Below, piece by piece: positions 1 through 9,041 of a stretch of 64,000 nt of DNA. The notes beneath the pieces are model-generated. The model was not told where the DNA came from, searched no databases, and saw only the letters and a program-made list of their open reading frames with translations. The first letter of the stretch is position 1; every line of letters starts with the position of its first letter. The stretch is taken from contig NZ_BCRO01000007.1 of assembly GCF_001552635.1 (NCBI RefSeq), positions 1 to 64,000 of the forward strand. The letters run 5' to 3'. Made by a program: the position numbers and the translations under genes. This DNA comes from Actinomadura hibisca NBRC 15177. GTDB lineage: Bacteria > Actinomycetota > Actinomycetes > Streptosporangiales > Streptosporangiaceae.

Positions 1-84
1 TGGACGACGGGGTGGACGACGGGGTGGACGACGGGGTGGACGACGGGGTGGACGACGGGGTGGACGACGGGGTGGACGACGGGG
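1..84 (-). repeat. 12-bp tandem repeat coding for Thr-Pro-Ser-Ser
   Basis: Seven perfect copies of TGGACGACGGGG on the plus strand. Read on the minus strand in the mceF frame they encode TPSS repeats. The array continues past the left edge, so copy number is unknown. Such a tail probably acts as a flexible surface-exposed spacer and may vary in length between strains. Confidence 0.9.
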
Positions 85-1306
85 TGGACGAGGAGGACGG
101 GCCGGGCAGGGCGGGCAGGCCCAGCGCGCCGGGCAGTGCGGCGTCGCCGCCGGTGGGCGCGCCCAGCGAGCCGGGGCGGGCCGGGGGTTTGACGGGGCCG
201 CCGGTGGGGGCGTTGGCCGCGCCGCGCACGTTGACGCCGCTGCTCGCGGGCATGGCGCAGCGGGCGGCGGTGTTGAGGGCGGGCGCGGGGCCGGTGTCCA
301 GGCCGGCGCGGTAGGGGGTGCCCTCGTAGCCGCGCGTGCAGGGCAGCGGGTTGAAGAAGGTGGTGACCATGCCGAACTGGAGCCGCCCGTCGCGGATCAT
401 GGAGGTGCCGGCGGAGACGGCGGCGGGCACCTTGACCAGCAGCTCCTCCAGGCCGTTCACGCGGGTGACCAGGACGTCGGAGGTGGTGAGCAGGTTGGCC
501 AGCAGCACCCCCAGGTGGGGGTCCAGGTCGCGGACCAGCCCGGCGACCTCGCCGGACGCGCCGGGCGCGGCGGCGATGAGGCGGCGCAGGTCGGGGTCGG
601 AGGTGCGCAGCTGCCCGGCGAGCAGGCGGGCGCTGCGGCCGAACGACTTCAGCGCGTCGGCCTGCTCGTTCTGGGTGCGCAGCACGGTCTGGCCGTCCTG
701 GATGAGGCGGCTGGTGGGTTCGATGTGCTCGTGGGCGGCGCGGGTGAAGGAGCGGCCGCTGTCCAGCAGCACGCCGAGGTTGGGGCCCTGCCCGGCGAAG
801 GCGGTGCCGAACTCGTCGACGACGGTGCGCAGCGCGTCCAGCGGCACGGACGCGGCCAGGTCGTTGACGCTGGTCAGCAGGTCGGTGACGGGCGCGGGGG
901 TCTGGGTGGCCGAGCGCGGGATGACGGTCCCGGCGGCCAGGTAGGGGCCGGTGGCGGTGGCGGGGCGCAGGTCGAGGAACTGCTCGCCGACCGCCGACCG
1001 GTTGGCGACCACCGCCCGGGTGTCGCGGGGGATCTTGGGTGAGTCGTGGTCGATGCGGAGTTCGGCGACCACGCCGTCGTCGGTCAGGTGCAGGGTGCCG
1101 ACGCGGCCGACCGAGGTGCCGCGGTAGGTGACGTCGGCGTTGGTGGTCAGTCCCCCGGCCTGCGCGAGGTCGACCTTGACGACGTAGTAGCCGCCGAGGC
1201 CGACGAAGCGGCCGAGGTCGGCGTGGTTGAGGGCGATGTAGCCGATCGCGAGCACGCCGATGATGGCGAACGCGATGTTCTTGAGGCGGGTGCCGAGGGT
1301 GAGCAT
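1..1306 (-). CDS. mceF: Mce family protein, MceF-type (3' end outside window)
   Basis: Last visible gene of the mce operon; the frame stays open to the window edge. The ATG at 1306 overlaps the mceE stop by one base (TGATG), implying translational coupling. The protein starts with a short cytoplasmic end (MLTLGTRLKN), one membrane helix at about residues 10-26, then an MCE/MlaD beta domain, then a long alpha-helical region. Mce F proteins combine with MceA-E into a hexameric assembly that passes lipids across the envelope. The visible C-terminus is Pro/Ser/Thr-rich and runs into at least seven in-frame Thr-Pro-Ser-Ser repeats at the edge, so the true length is unknown. Letter F is assigned by position (sixth Mce after yrbEAB). 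Confidence 0.9.
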   Translation of the reverse strand, partial: MLTLGTRLKNIAFAIIGVLAIGYIALNHADLGRFVGLGGYYVVKVDLAQAGGLTTNADVTYRGTSVGRVGTLHLTDDGVVAELRIDHDSPKIPRDTRAVVANRSAVGEQFLDLRPATATGPYLAAGTVIPRSATQTPAPVTDLLTSVNDLAASVPLDALRTVVDEFGTAFAGQGPNLGVLLDSGRSFTRAAHEHIEPTSRLIQDGQTVLRTQNEQADALKSFGRSARLLAGQLRTSDPDLRRLIAAAPGASGEVAGLVRDLDPHLGVLLANLLTTSDVLVTRVNGLEELLVKVPAAVSAGTSMIRDGRLQFGMVTTFFNPLPCTRGYEGTPYRAGLDTGPAPALNTAARCAMPASSGVNVRGAANAPTGGPVKPPARPGSLGAPTGGDAALPGALGLPALPGPSSSSTPSSTPSSTPSSTPSSTPSSTPSSTPSS

Positions 1307-2490
1307 CAGGTCCCCTCCCCCGCCGGTCCGGCGTCGCCGGTGGAGGGCAGTGGCAGCGGCGGGGCCGACTGCTGGGTCGCGGGTGTCTTGGCGGGCGTTT
1401 TCGCTGGTGGTCCGGTGGTGGGCGGTGGGGTGATGGGCGGGATCACCTCGATGCCGGGGACGGCGGTGGTCCGCAGGTAGACGTTGAGGTAGTCGCCCTT
1501 GATGGCGGGCAGCACCGCGTCGGTGAAGGGGAAGGTGACCAGGGCCTGGAGGGAGCGGGGCAGGTCGCGTCCGGCGTCGGCGAGCTTGCGCAGGACGGGT
1601 TCCAGCGCGTGCAGGTCGGCGACCATGTCGGCGCGGCTCTGCTCGACGGTGCGGACCGCCACCTTCGACAGCGCGTCCAGGGAGGTCAGCATCCGCACCA
1701 GCGCGCCGCGCTGCTCCTCCAGGGTCTTGAGGCCGGGCGCGAGGTCGTCGAGGACGGTGGCGATCTGCTCCCTGCGGCCGCGCAGGGTGGCCGACAGGCG
1801 GTTGAGGCCGTCGAGGGCGTCGGTGATGCCCTTCTTGTTGGCGTCCAGGCTGCCGGTGAGGGTGGCCAGGCGTTCCAGCAGGGAGCGGATCTGGGGTTCG
1901 TTGCCGCGCAGGGCGTTGTTGAGCTCGGTGGTGATGGTGCGGAGCTGGGCGATGCCGCCGCCGTTGAGCAGCAGCGACAGCGCGCCGAGCACCTCCTCGA
2001 CCTCGGGGTTGCGGTTGGTGCGCTCCTGGGGGATGCGCGCGCCGTCGCCGAGGGACGCGGCGGCGGTGGTCGCGGTGGCGGTGCCGGGCGGGGCGGTCAG
2101 GGCGATGTACTTCTCGCCCAGCAGGCTGGACTGGCGCAGGTGGGCGTAGGACCCGGCGGGCAGCCTGATGCGGCGGTTGACCAGCATGGTGACCTCGGCC
2201 GTCCAGCCGCCCGGGGGCAGGGAGACCTTGGTGACGCGGCCGACGGCCACGTCGTTGACCTTCACCGCCGACTGCGGGACCAGGTTGAGGACGTTGGCGA
2301 AGGTGGCGGTGACGGTGTAGGGGCGGTCGCCGAGGTCGGCGCCGCCGGGCAGCGGGAGGTCCTGGACTCCGGCGCAGCCGGTCAGGGTGAGGGCGAGGGC
2401 GGCGGCGGTGAGCGCGGCGGCCGGGCGGACGGACCGGGCGGTGGCCGGGCGGGCGGCGGGCCGGGTGGTCGTTCGGGTGGTGGTTCTCAC
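1306..2490 (-). CDS. mceE: Mce lipoprotein, MceE-type
   Basis: 394 aa. Begins with an Arg/Thr-rich end, a hydrophobic stretch at residues 24-37 and the lipobox LTGC with Cys39, so it is a predicted lipid-anchored subunit. An MCE/MlaD domain follows (about 55-130), then a long helical, coiled-coil-like region, and a Pro/Thr/Ser-rich C-terminus. In mycobacteria the fifth Mce of each operon is the lipoprotein (LprK/Mce1E type), and this gene is in the same place. The ATG at 2490 overlaps the mceD stop by 4 bp (ATGA) and its own stop overlaps the mceF start, so the subunits are likely made in fixed ratio. Confidence 0.93.
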   Translation of the reverse strand: MRTTTRTTTRPAARPATARSVRPAAALTAAALALTLTGCAGVQDLPLPGGADLGDRPYTVTATFANVLNLVPQSAVKVNDVAVGRVTKVSLPPGGWTAEVTMLVNRRIRLPAGSYAHLRQSSLLGEKYIALTAPPGTATATTAAASLGDGARIPQERTNRNPEVEEVLGALSLLLNGGGIAQLRTITTELNNALRGNEPQIRSLLERLATLTGSLDANKKGITDALDGLNRLSATLRGRREQIATVLDDLAPGLKTLEEQRGALVRMLTSLDALSKVAVRTVEQSRADMVADLHALEPVLRKLADAGRDLPRSLQALVTFPFTDAVLPAIKGDYLNVYLRTTAVPGIEVIPPITPPPTTGPPAKTPAKTPATQQSAPPLPLPSTGDAGPAGEGT

Positions 2491-3497
2491 TGGCCGGTCC
2501 CCCGCCCGGTTCCGACCGTGCCCGCCGCCGGGAGGGGCAGGCCGATCTCGTTGAGGTCGCCGCGGCCCTGGAGGGTGCGGGTGGCCGGGTCGTAGGCGTT
2601 GAGCAGGTTGCCCGCGTTCAGCGGCTGGACGTCCAGCACCTCGGCGAGGGAGCGGCGCTGGTCCACCAGGGTGCGGGTGATGTCGGCGAGCTTGCCGACG
2701 TTGTCCTTCAGCAGCGCGCGGTTGTCGCGGACGAAGCGCTCGACGCGGCCCAGGGCGTCGGCCAGGGCGGTCAGCGCGCCGCCCAGCTCCTGCCGGTCGG
2801 CGGCCAGGAAGCCGGTGACCTCGGCGAGCTGCTGCTCGGCGAGCCGGACCTGCCCGTCGTTCTCCTTGATCATGGTGGTGAACTTCTGGAGGTTGTCGAT
2901 GGTGGCGAACAGGTCGTCCTGGGAGCCGGTGAGGGTCTTGGCGGCCTGCCCGAACCGCTCGATGGTGGTGCGCAGCGCCTGCCCGTTGCCGCGCAGGTTG
3001 TCGGCGCCGGTGCCCAGCACGTCCGACAGCGCGCCCTTCTGGTTGAGGCCGTTGGGGCCCAGGTCGGCGGCCAGCTTCTTGATGCTGGCGTAGACCTTGT
3101 CCAGCTCCATGGGCGTGGCGGTGCGCTCGACCGGGATGACGGTGCCCGACGCCAGCCGCGCGCCGCCGGTGTAGGCGGGGGCGAGCTGGATGTAGCGGTC
3201 GGAGACCAGGCTCGGGGCGACGGCGACGGCGCGGGCCCCGGCCGGGACGTCCACGCCGTGGTCGACGGTGAGGGTGACGCGCACGCGGGTGCCCTCGGCG
3301 CGGACGGTGTCGATGGTGCCGACCTTCACGCCCAGCACCCGCACGTCCGATCCGGCGTAGACGCCGATGGCCTCGGTGAACAGCGCGGTGACGCGCGTGC
3401 CGGGCGGCGGCCGGAACACCACCAGCGCGGTGGCGGCCGCGACGGCGACCAGCGCGGCGGCCAGCAGCGCCACCGCGACGCGCATACGGGTCAGCAT
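2487..3497 (-). CDS. mceD: Mce family protein, MceD-type
   Basis: 336 aa from the ATG at 3497, which shares one base with the mceC stop. An upstream in-frame extension to 3593 lies wholly inside mceC and was rejected. One N-terminal membrane helix (about residues 5-24, rich in Ala/Val) is followed by the MCE domain (about 30-120, with the typical G-x-D-V-R-V-x-G-V-x-V-G segment) and about 200 residues of helical repeats. It should be one of the six channel-forming Mce subunits. No lipobox is seen. Confidence 0.92.
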   Translation of the reverse strand: MLTRMRVAVALLAAALVAVAAATALVVFRPPPGTRVTALFTEAIGVYAGSDVRVLGVKVGTIDTVRAEGTRVRVTLTVDHGVDVPAGARAVAVAPSLVSDRYIQLAPAYTGGARLASGTVIPVERTATPMELDKVYASIKKLAADLGPNGLNQKGALSDVLGTGADNLRGNGQALRTTIERFGQAAKTLTGSQDDLFATIDNLQKFTTMIKENDGQVRLAEQQLAEVTGFLAADRQELGGALTALADALGRVERFVRDNRALLKDNVGKLADITRTLVDQRRSLAEVLDVQPLNAGNLLNAYDPATRTLQGRGDLNEIGLPLPAAGTVGTGRGTGQ

Positions 3498-4900
3498 CAG
3501 CGGCCTCGCTTTCCGGCGGCCTGTTTGGGCGGGCGGCAGTCGCCGGCGGGGGGCGTGCCGGGCGGCAGGTAGTTCTTGGGGACGAGGTTGCACAGGTAGC
3601 CGTCCATCCAGCGCCCGTTGCCCATGGTGTTGCCGAGCAGCCGGGTGTAGGGGCCGGCGAGCTTGAGGGCCTGGTCCAGGCTGCGCTGGTTCTTCAGCAG
3701 CAGGTCGCTGACCCGGCCGAGGGCCTGCAGGGTGGGGCGGAGCTGGCGCTGGTTGTCGTCGATGAGGCCGGTGAGCTGGCGGGCCAGCTCCTGGGTGCCG
3801 GTGAGCAGGCCGTGGATGGCGTCGCGGCGGCGGCGCAGTTCGCCGAGCAACACGTTGCCGTCGCGCAGCAGGGCGGTGAACTGGTCGTTCTGCCCGGCGA
3901 GGGTGCCGGTGGCCTGGCGGGTGCCCGACAGCAGGCGGGCGAGTTCGGCGTCGCGGGAGGAGATGGTCCGTGACAGCGCCGACATGCCGTCCAGGGCCTT
4001 GCGGACGCTGGGCGGGGTGCCGGCGAAGGTGGTGGAGATGGCGTCCAGGCTGCGCGCCAGCTTCTGGGAGTCGACCTGCCCGACGGTCCCGGCGAGGTCC
4101 TCGAACGCGCGGGTCACGTCGTAGGGGGAGGTGGTGCGCGACAGCGGGATGCGGGCGCGGGGGTTCTGGGCCTTGGCACCGAGGGGGTCGATGGCGAGGT
4201 ACTTGTCGCCCAGCAGGGTCTTGATGGCGATGGCGGCGGTGCTGGCGTCGCCGATCCAGGTGTCCTTGACGCGGAAGGCGACGCGCACCTTGCCGCGGTC
4301 GAGCGCGACCTGGGTGATCTTGCCGACCTTGACGCCCGCGACGCGGACCTCGTTGCCGTCGCGCAGCCCGGCGGCCTCGCCGAACTCGGCGGTGTAGGTG
4401 GTGCCGCCGCCGATCACCGGCAGGTCGTCGGCCGACAGCGCGACCAGCGCCGACACGACGATGGCGACCAGGCCGGTGACGGCGACGGTGACGGGGTTGC
4501 GGTCCCGGACGGGCTTAAGCCGGAACCGGGGTTGCGGGGGCAGGGGCGGCAGGACGGTGGCGACGGGCCGGGGGCGGGCGGGCTCGGGCATGGGCGTGGT
4601 GCGGCCCGCCGGTGAAGGTTGGCCTGTGGGCTCGGGTGCGATCGGGCCCACAGGTGTCTTGGGGGTGCCCGGTTTATTCGGGCTCTCGGGTGCCGGGCGG
4701 CCGGGCTCGTTCGGATGTTCTGCCGGAGTGTTCGGCGTGGCCGTTGGGCGGGCCCTGTCGGGTGCCTTCGAGCGGCGTCTTGGCAGGGGTTGGGGCGGCG
4801 GCTCCGGCGTCGCCGCGTCGCCGGGCGGGGGCTGCGGGGCGGACGGGGCGGACGGGGTGCTGGGCGGCGCGGGCTTGCGGCGCTTTCCGGGCCATCTCAT
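3497..4900 (-). CDS. mceC: Mce family protein, MceC-type, with long Pro-rich N-terminus
   Basis: 467 aa from the ATG at 4900, which overlaps the mceB stop by 4 bp. The first ~125 residues are a low-complexity Pro/Thr/Ala/Glu/Arg-rich segment preceding the single membrane helix (about 137-155), so it should face the cytoplasm. After the helix comes an ordinary MCE domain (G-N-E-V-R-V-A-G-V-K-V-G) and a helical tail. Other Mce proteins in this operon have only 5-30 residues before the helix. Part of the extension (about 4660-4740) uses some AT-ending codons (AAT, AAA), unlike its surroundings. The extension is seen directly; its role is unknown. Confidence 0.9.
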   Translation of the reverse strand: MRWPGKRRKPAPPSTPSAPSAPQPPPGDAATPEPPPQPLPRRRSKAPDRARPTATPNTPAEHPNEPGRPAPESPNKPGTPKTPVGPIAPEPTGQPSPAGRTTPMPEPARPRPVATVLPPLPPQPRFRLKPVRDRNPVTVAVTGLVAIVVSALVALSADDLPVIGGGTTYTAEFGEAAGLRDGNEVRVAGVKVGKITQVALDRGKVRVAFRVKDTWIGDASTAAIAIKTLLGDKYLAIDPLGAKAQNPRARIPLSRTTSPYDVTRAFEDLAGTVGQVDSQKLARSLDAISTTFAGTPPSVRKALDGMSALSRTISSRDAELARLLSGTRQATGTLAGQNDQFTALLRDGNVLLGELRRRRDAIHGLLTGTQELARQLTGLIDDNQRQLRPTLQALGRVSDLLLKNQRSLDQALKLAGPYTRLLGNTMGNGRWMDGYLCNLVPKNYLPPGTPPAGDCRPPKQAAGKRGR

Positions 4901-5937
4901 TTGCCGCACCTCGCCGCCGTGTTCGGGACGCCGGTCGGGGCGGGGTGGGTCTCGCCCGGGACCTGCTGGTAGGTCGCGCCGGTCACGATGGCCTCGCACA
5001 TGTAGAAGTTCATCCACGAGCCGTAGGAGCCGAGCCGCCCGATGGCCGTCAGCTTGCCCGGCAGGGTCCGCAGGAAGTGCTCGACGGTCGGGGCGTCGTC
5101 GTTGAGGTTGTCCGACAGGCGGCCGAGCTGGGCGATGTCGCGCTTGAGCGGGTCGCGTCCCTCGCGCAGCAGCGCCGAGGTGCTGCCCGCCAGGGCGTCC
5201 AGCGCGCCGATGGCCTCGCCGATGGGCTTGCGGTCGGCGGCCAGGCCCGACACCAGCTGCCGCAGCGTGGTGACCAGGCCGGTGAGCTGGTCGCCGCGCG
5301 CGTTGACGGTGTCGAGCACGCTGGTGAGGTTGGTGACGACCTCGCCGATGACGCGGTCCTTGCCCGCGATCGCGCCGGTGAGCGAGCCGATGGTGGTGAG
5401 CAGCTCGGTGACGGTGCCGCCCTCGCCCTGCACCACCTGGATGATGGAGCCCGCGAGCTGGTTGACGTCCTTGGGCGACAGCGCGGCGAACAGCGGCTGG
5501 AAGCCGTTGAACAGCTGCGTCAGGTTGAGCGCGGGGGTGGTGCGCTCCAGCGGGATCGTCGCCCCGGCGCGCAGCGTGCCGGCCGCGCCGGTGCCACGGT
5601 CGAGTTCGACGTAGCGCTGGCCGACCAGGTTGAGGTACTTGATGGTGGCGGTCGCGGTCGCGGGGATCGTGCGGCCGCGCTCGACGGTGAAGCGCACCCG
5701 GGCCAGGCGGCGGTCGGCGACGGTGATGGCGTCCACGCGACCGACCTGCACGCCCGCGATGCGGACGCTGTCTCCGTCGCGCAGGCCCGAGGCGTCGGTG
5801 AAGCGGGCGTAGTAGGCGGTGTCGCCGCGCCCGCCGGTCTGGGCGATGCTGGTGGCCAGCACGGCGGTGGCGGCGACCGTCACCACGATGAACACCAGCG
5901 ATTTCAGCAGCGGCCCGGCCAGGCTCCTCCGGTTCAT
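4897..5937 (-). CDS. mceB: Mce family protein, MceB-type
   Basis: 346 aa. N-terminal membrane helix (about residues 12-32), MCE/MlaD domain (about 38-125, with G-D-S-V-R-I-A-G-V-Q-V-G), then a long helical domain. The ATG at 5937 overlaps the mceA stop (ATGA), and the stop overlaps the mceC start in the same way. Length and layout are normal for the family. Predicted envelope subunit of the Mce lipid-transfer assembly. Confidence 0.92.
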   Translation of the reverse strand: MNRRSLAGPLLKSLVFIVVTVAATAVLATSIAQTGGRGDTAYYARFTDASGLRDGDSVRIAGVQVGRVDAITVADRRLARVRFTVERGRTIPATATATIKYLNLVGQRYVELDRGTGAAGTLRAGATIPLERTTPALNLTQLFNGFQPLFAALSPKDVNQLAGSIIQVVQGEGGTVTELLTTIGSLTGAIAGKDRVIGEVVTNLTSVLDTVNARGDQLTGLVTTLRQLVSGLAADRKPIGEAIGALDALAGSTSALLREGRDPLKRDIAQLGRLSDNLNDDAPTVEHFLRTLPGKLTAIGRLGSYGSWMNFYMCEAIVTGATYQQVPGETHPAPTGVPNTAARCGK

Positions 5938-7208
5938 CGAAGCGTCACCTCCGTACCTCGGTAGACGGAGCCGACCAGCACGCTGCTCCAGTCGGGCAGG
6001 GCCTCGGGCACTTCCTGGAGGCCGGGGGCGAGCAGTTCGTTGACCAACTGGTTCTCTTCGGGCGAGTTGGGCAGGCCGAGGCCGCCGCGCGCGACGGCGA
6101 CGGGGCCGTTCGCGGTGGCCGGGGCGGCCTTGGCGGCGGGCGCGCCGTAGGGGGCGGGGTAGCAGTGCGGTCCGCCGCCGGCCTTGTAGACGGGGCGGTC
6201 GCGGCCGGGCAGGTAGCGGCCCTTGGACGGGACGGTGCGCACGTCCACGTGCAGGCCCGGCTGCGCGGTGCCCTTGCCCAGGACCCGGTCCATCAGCGGC
6301 ACGAACTCGGTCACCATCTTCAGGGTGCAGGGCAGCTCGGGCGCGTACCGGGCCATGACCTCCAGGCTGGGACGGCTGGTGGCCGACAGGCGGATGAGGT
6401 TGGCGGAGTTCTCGCGCAGGAACCCGGTCAGGTCCTGGGAGGCGCTGGTGACCGACTCGTACAGCGCGGCCAGCTCGTCGCGCTGGGCGACGATGGTGCG
6501 GCTGGTATGGGTCAGGTCGGTCAATGCCTGGAGGATGTCGGGGGCGGCCTCGCTGTAGTGGTGGCTGAGGGTGGCCAGGTCCCTGATGCTGCGGTTGAGC
6601 GCGGGCAGGTTGGTGTTGAAGCGGCGCAGGTACGCCTCCAGTTCGACCAGGGTGCGGCCGAGGTCGGTGCCGCGGCCGTCCAGGGCCTGCGACACCGCGG
6701 TGAGGGTGGCCGACAGCTTGGCGGGGCGCACGGCGGTCAGCAGCGGCAGCAGGTTGTCCAGGACGCGTTGCAGCTCGATGGCGTTGGAGGAGCGGTCCTG
6801 GCTGATGGTGTCGCCCGCCGCCAGCCGCGCGGGGGTGGCGGCGGCGGGCGGGATGAGCGCCACGTACCGCTGCCCGAACAGGGTGGTGGGCAACATCTGG
6901 GCCTGGACGTTGCGGGGCAGCAGCCGCAGCTTGTCGGGGCGCAGCGCCAGCTTCAGGGTCGCGCCGCCGCCGTCGGCGGTGATGGTGCGGACCTCGCCGA
7001 CCACCACGCCGCGCAGCTTGACGTCGGCGTGCGGGTGCATCTCGTTGCCGGCGCTGGCGGTCTTGAGCGTCACCAGCGACACGGTGGTGAAGCGCTTGTC
7101 GTAGACGGCGATCGACAACCCGATCAGCAGGGCGGGGACCAGCAGGAACACCACGCCCGCCAGGCGGCGGCCGGCGGTTCCGGCGGCTTGTCGTCGGCGG
7201 TGTCTCAT
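5934..7208 (-). CDS. mceA: Mce family protein, MceA-type
   Basis: 424 aa from the ATG at 7208, overlapping the yrbEB stop by 4 bp (ATGA). Basic N-terminus (MRHRRRQ), membrane helix at about 17-34, MCE domain (about 45-130, with D-V-K-L-R-G-V-V-V-G-E-V) and a long helical C-terminal region. First mce gene after the two permeases, hence MceA by position. A much longer frame upstream (to 7943) lies inside yrbEB in another reading frame and is not real. Confidence 0.93.
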   Translation of the reverse strand: MRHRRRQAAGTAGRRLAGVVFLLVPALLIGLSIAVYDKRFTTVSLVTLKTASAGNEMHPHADVKLRGVVVGEVRTITADGGGATLKLALRPDKLRLLPRNVQAQMLPTTLFGQRYVALIPPAAATPARLAAGDTISQDRSSNAIELQRVLDNLLPLLTAVRPAKLSATLTAVSQALDGRGTDLGRTLVELEAYLRRFNTNLPALNRSIRDLATLSHHYSEAAPDILQALTDLTHTSRTIVAQRDELAALYESVTSASQDLTGFLRENSANLIRLSATSRPSLEVMARYAPELPCTLKMVTEFVPLMDRVLGKGTAQPGLHVDVRTVPSKGRYLPGRDRPVYKAGGGPHCYPAPYGAPAAKAAPATANGPVAVARGGLGLPNSPEENQLVNELLAPGLQEVPEALPDWSSVLVGSVYRGTEVTLR

Positions 7209-8035
7209 CCGGCCACCTTCACCGTCGTGGTCGTGCCCCAGATCGCCAGGCTGAGGAAGAAGTCGGTCACGCTGATCAGCACGATGGAGGTGCGCACCGC
7301 GCGGCCGACGGCCCGCCCCACCCCGGCGGGGCCGCCGACCGCGCGGTAGCCGTAGTAGCAGTGCGACAGGATCACCAGCACGCTGAAGATCAGGACCTTC
7401 AGGAACGACAGCAGCACGTCGGCCGGCGCGAGGAACAGCCCGAAGTAGTGGTCGTAGGTGCCGGCCGACTGCCCGTTGAACCAGACGGTGACCTGGCGGG
7501 AGGCCACGTAGGAGCACAGCAGGCCGATGCCGTACAGCGGGACGATCGCCACCGCGCCCGCCACGATGCGGGTGGTGACCAGGTAGGGCAGCGAGGGGAT
7601 GCCCATGACCTCCAGGGCGTCGACCTCGTCGCTGATGCGCATCGCGCCGAGCTGGGCGGTGAACCCGGCGCCGACGGTGGCCGACAGCGCCAGGCCCGAC
7701 ACCAGCGGGGCGATCTCGCGGGTGTTGAAGTAGGCCGAGGCGAAGCCGGTGAAGGCGGCGGTGCCGATCTGCTGGAGCGCCGAGTAGCCCTGCAACCCCA
7801 CGATCATGCCGGTGGCCAGCGTCATGGCGATCATCACGCCGATGGTGCCGCCGATGACGCCGAGGCCGCCGCTGCCGAACGACACCTCCGCCAGCAGCCG
7901 CTGCACCTCCTTGAGGTAGCGGCGGATCGTGCGCGGCGTCCACAGCAGGGCGCGCAGGTAGAAGAGGAGCTGGTCGCCGGGGGCGTCCAGGCGGGCCAGC
8001 CAGCGGCCGGGCCGCATCGCGTCGGGGAGCGCCAC
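7205..8035 (-). CDS. yrbEB: ABC-type permease of the Mce system, YrbEB
   Basis: 276 aa from a GTG at 8035, three bases after the end of yrbEA; an in-frame ATG at 8017 is the alternative start. Integral membrane protein of the MlaE/YrbE family with about five to six hydrophobic helices and the conserved cytoplasmic segment ISDEVDALEVMGIPS. YrbEA and YrbEB form the inner-membrane permease pair that works with an MceG/MlaF-like ATPase encoded elsewhere; none is in this window. Translationally coupled on both sides. Confidence 0.93.
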   Translation of the reverse strand: MALPDAMRPGRWLARLDAPGDQLLFYLRALLWTPRTIRRYLKEVQRLLAEVSFGSGGLGVIGGTIGVMIAMTLATGMIVGLQGYSALQQIGTAAFTGFASAYFNTREIAPLVSGLALSATVGAGFTAQLGAMRISDEVDALEVMGIPSLPYLVTTRIVAGAVAIVPLYGIGLLCSYVASRQVTVWFNGQSAGTYDHYFGLFLAPADVLLSFLKVLIFSVLVILSHCYYGYRAVGGPAGVGRAVGRAVRTSIVLISVTDFFLSLAIWGTTTTVKVAG

Positions 8036-8037
8036 CG

Positions 8038-8826
8038 TCAGCCGCCCTTCGGCGGGACGACCTGCAGGTAGATCCCGGTGATGACGAGGTTGACCAGGAA
8101 CAGCAGCAGGAAGGTGACCACGACCGACTGGTTGACGACGTCGCCGACGCCCTTGGGCCCGCCGCGCGGGTTCAGGCCGCGGTAGGCGGCCACGACCCCG
8201 GCGATGAACCCGAACAGCACCGCCTTGAACTCGCTGACGTACAGGTCGGGCAGCTGGGCGAGGGCCGAGAAGCTGGCCAGGTAGGCGCCGGGGGTGCCGC
8301 CCTGCATCAGGACGTTGAAGAAGTAGCCGCCGGCGACGCCGACCACCGACACCAGGCCGTTGAGCAGGAACGCCACCGCCACGCACGCCAGCACCCGGGG
8401 CACCACCAGCCGCTGGATCGGCGACACCCCCAGCACCTCCATGGCGTCCAGCTCCTCGCGGATGCTGCGCGAGCCGATGTCGGCGCAGATCGCCGACCCG
8501 GCGACGCCGGAGATCAGCAGCGCCACGATCATCGGGCTGGCCTGCTGGATGACCGCCAGCACGCTGGCGCCGCCGGTGAACGACTGGGCGCCCAGCTGCT
8601 GGGTGAGCGAGCCGACCTGCAGGGAGATGACCGCGCCGAACGGGATGGACACCAGCGCCGTCGGCAGGATCGTCACCCCGGCGATGAACCAGAACTGCTC
8701 GACGAACTCGCGCACCTGGAACGGGCGGCGGAACATCTGGCCGAGGACGGTGGCGCCGAGCGCGAACAGGTTCCCGGTCTGCCGCAGCGCGCCGGCGCCG
8801 GGGAAGGAGACCTGGGGCGCGGTCAT
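8038..8826 (-). CDS. yrbEA: ABC-type permease of the Mce system, YrbEA
   Basis: 262 aa, first gene of the mce operon. MlaE/YrbE permease with several membrane helices and the family signature SIREELDAMEVLGVSP. The ATG at 8826 is the only plausible start in frame; only a weak Shine-Dalgarno (GGGAGA, rather far upstream) is seen. A good promoter lies 95-125 bp upstream (8921-8950). Confidence 0.93.
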   Translation of the reverse strand: MTAPQVSFPGAGALRQTGNLFALGATVLGQMFRRPFQVREFVEQFWFIAGVTILPTALVSIPFGAVISLQVGSLTQQLGAQSFTGGASVLAVIQQASPMIVALLISGVAGSAICADIGSRSIREELDAMEVLGVSPIQRLVVPRVLACVAVAFLLNGLVSVVGVAGGYFFNVLMQGGTPGAYLASFSALAQLPDLYVSEFKAVLFGFIAGVVAAYRGLNPRGGPKGVGDVVNQSVVVTFLLLFLVNLVITGIYLQVVPPKGG

Positions 8827-8920
8827 GGGCGGCCGCCCGGCCGGTTCTCCCGGTGTTCGGTGTGCATGGCTCGTCTCTCCTCAATCCGGTCCGGTGCGAT
8901 TCCGGCCGGCCTGCTGCGGG

Positions 8921-8950
8921 ACGCTACTGGGGGCGGTGAACGCCTATCAA
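8921..8950 (-). promoter_or_regulatory. Putative promoter of the mce operon
   Basis: On the minus strand, TTGATA (8950-8945) is followed after 18 bp by TAGCGT (8926-8921). This is close to the TTGACA/TAnnnT pattern of principal actinobacterial sigma factors. It would give a leader of about 88 nt before yrbEA. No operator palindrome was recognised here. Confidence 0.55.
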
Positions 8951-9041
8951 CAGGCCGGGAAATCCTTAGCAACCGGTGACAGCGGAATTTCCGCGGGCGC
9001 TAAAGGAATGGCGCGTTCCGGCGGCCGGTTCGGTGCTCAAC

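Noticed and set aside
1..84. CRISPR or non-coding satellite
   Set aside because: The repeat is in frame with mceF and encodes TPSS, so it is a coding tandem repeat.
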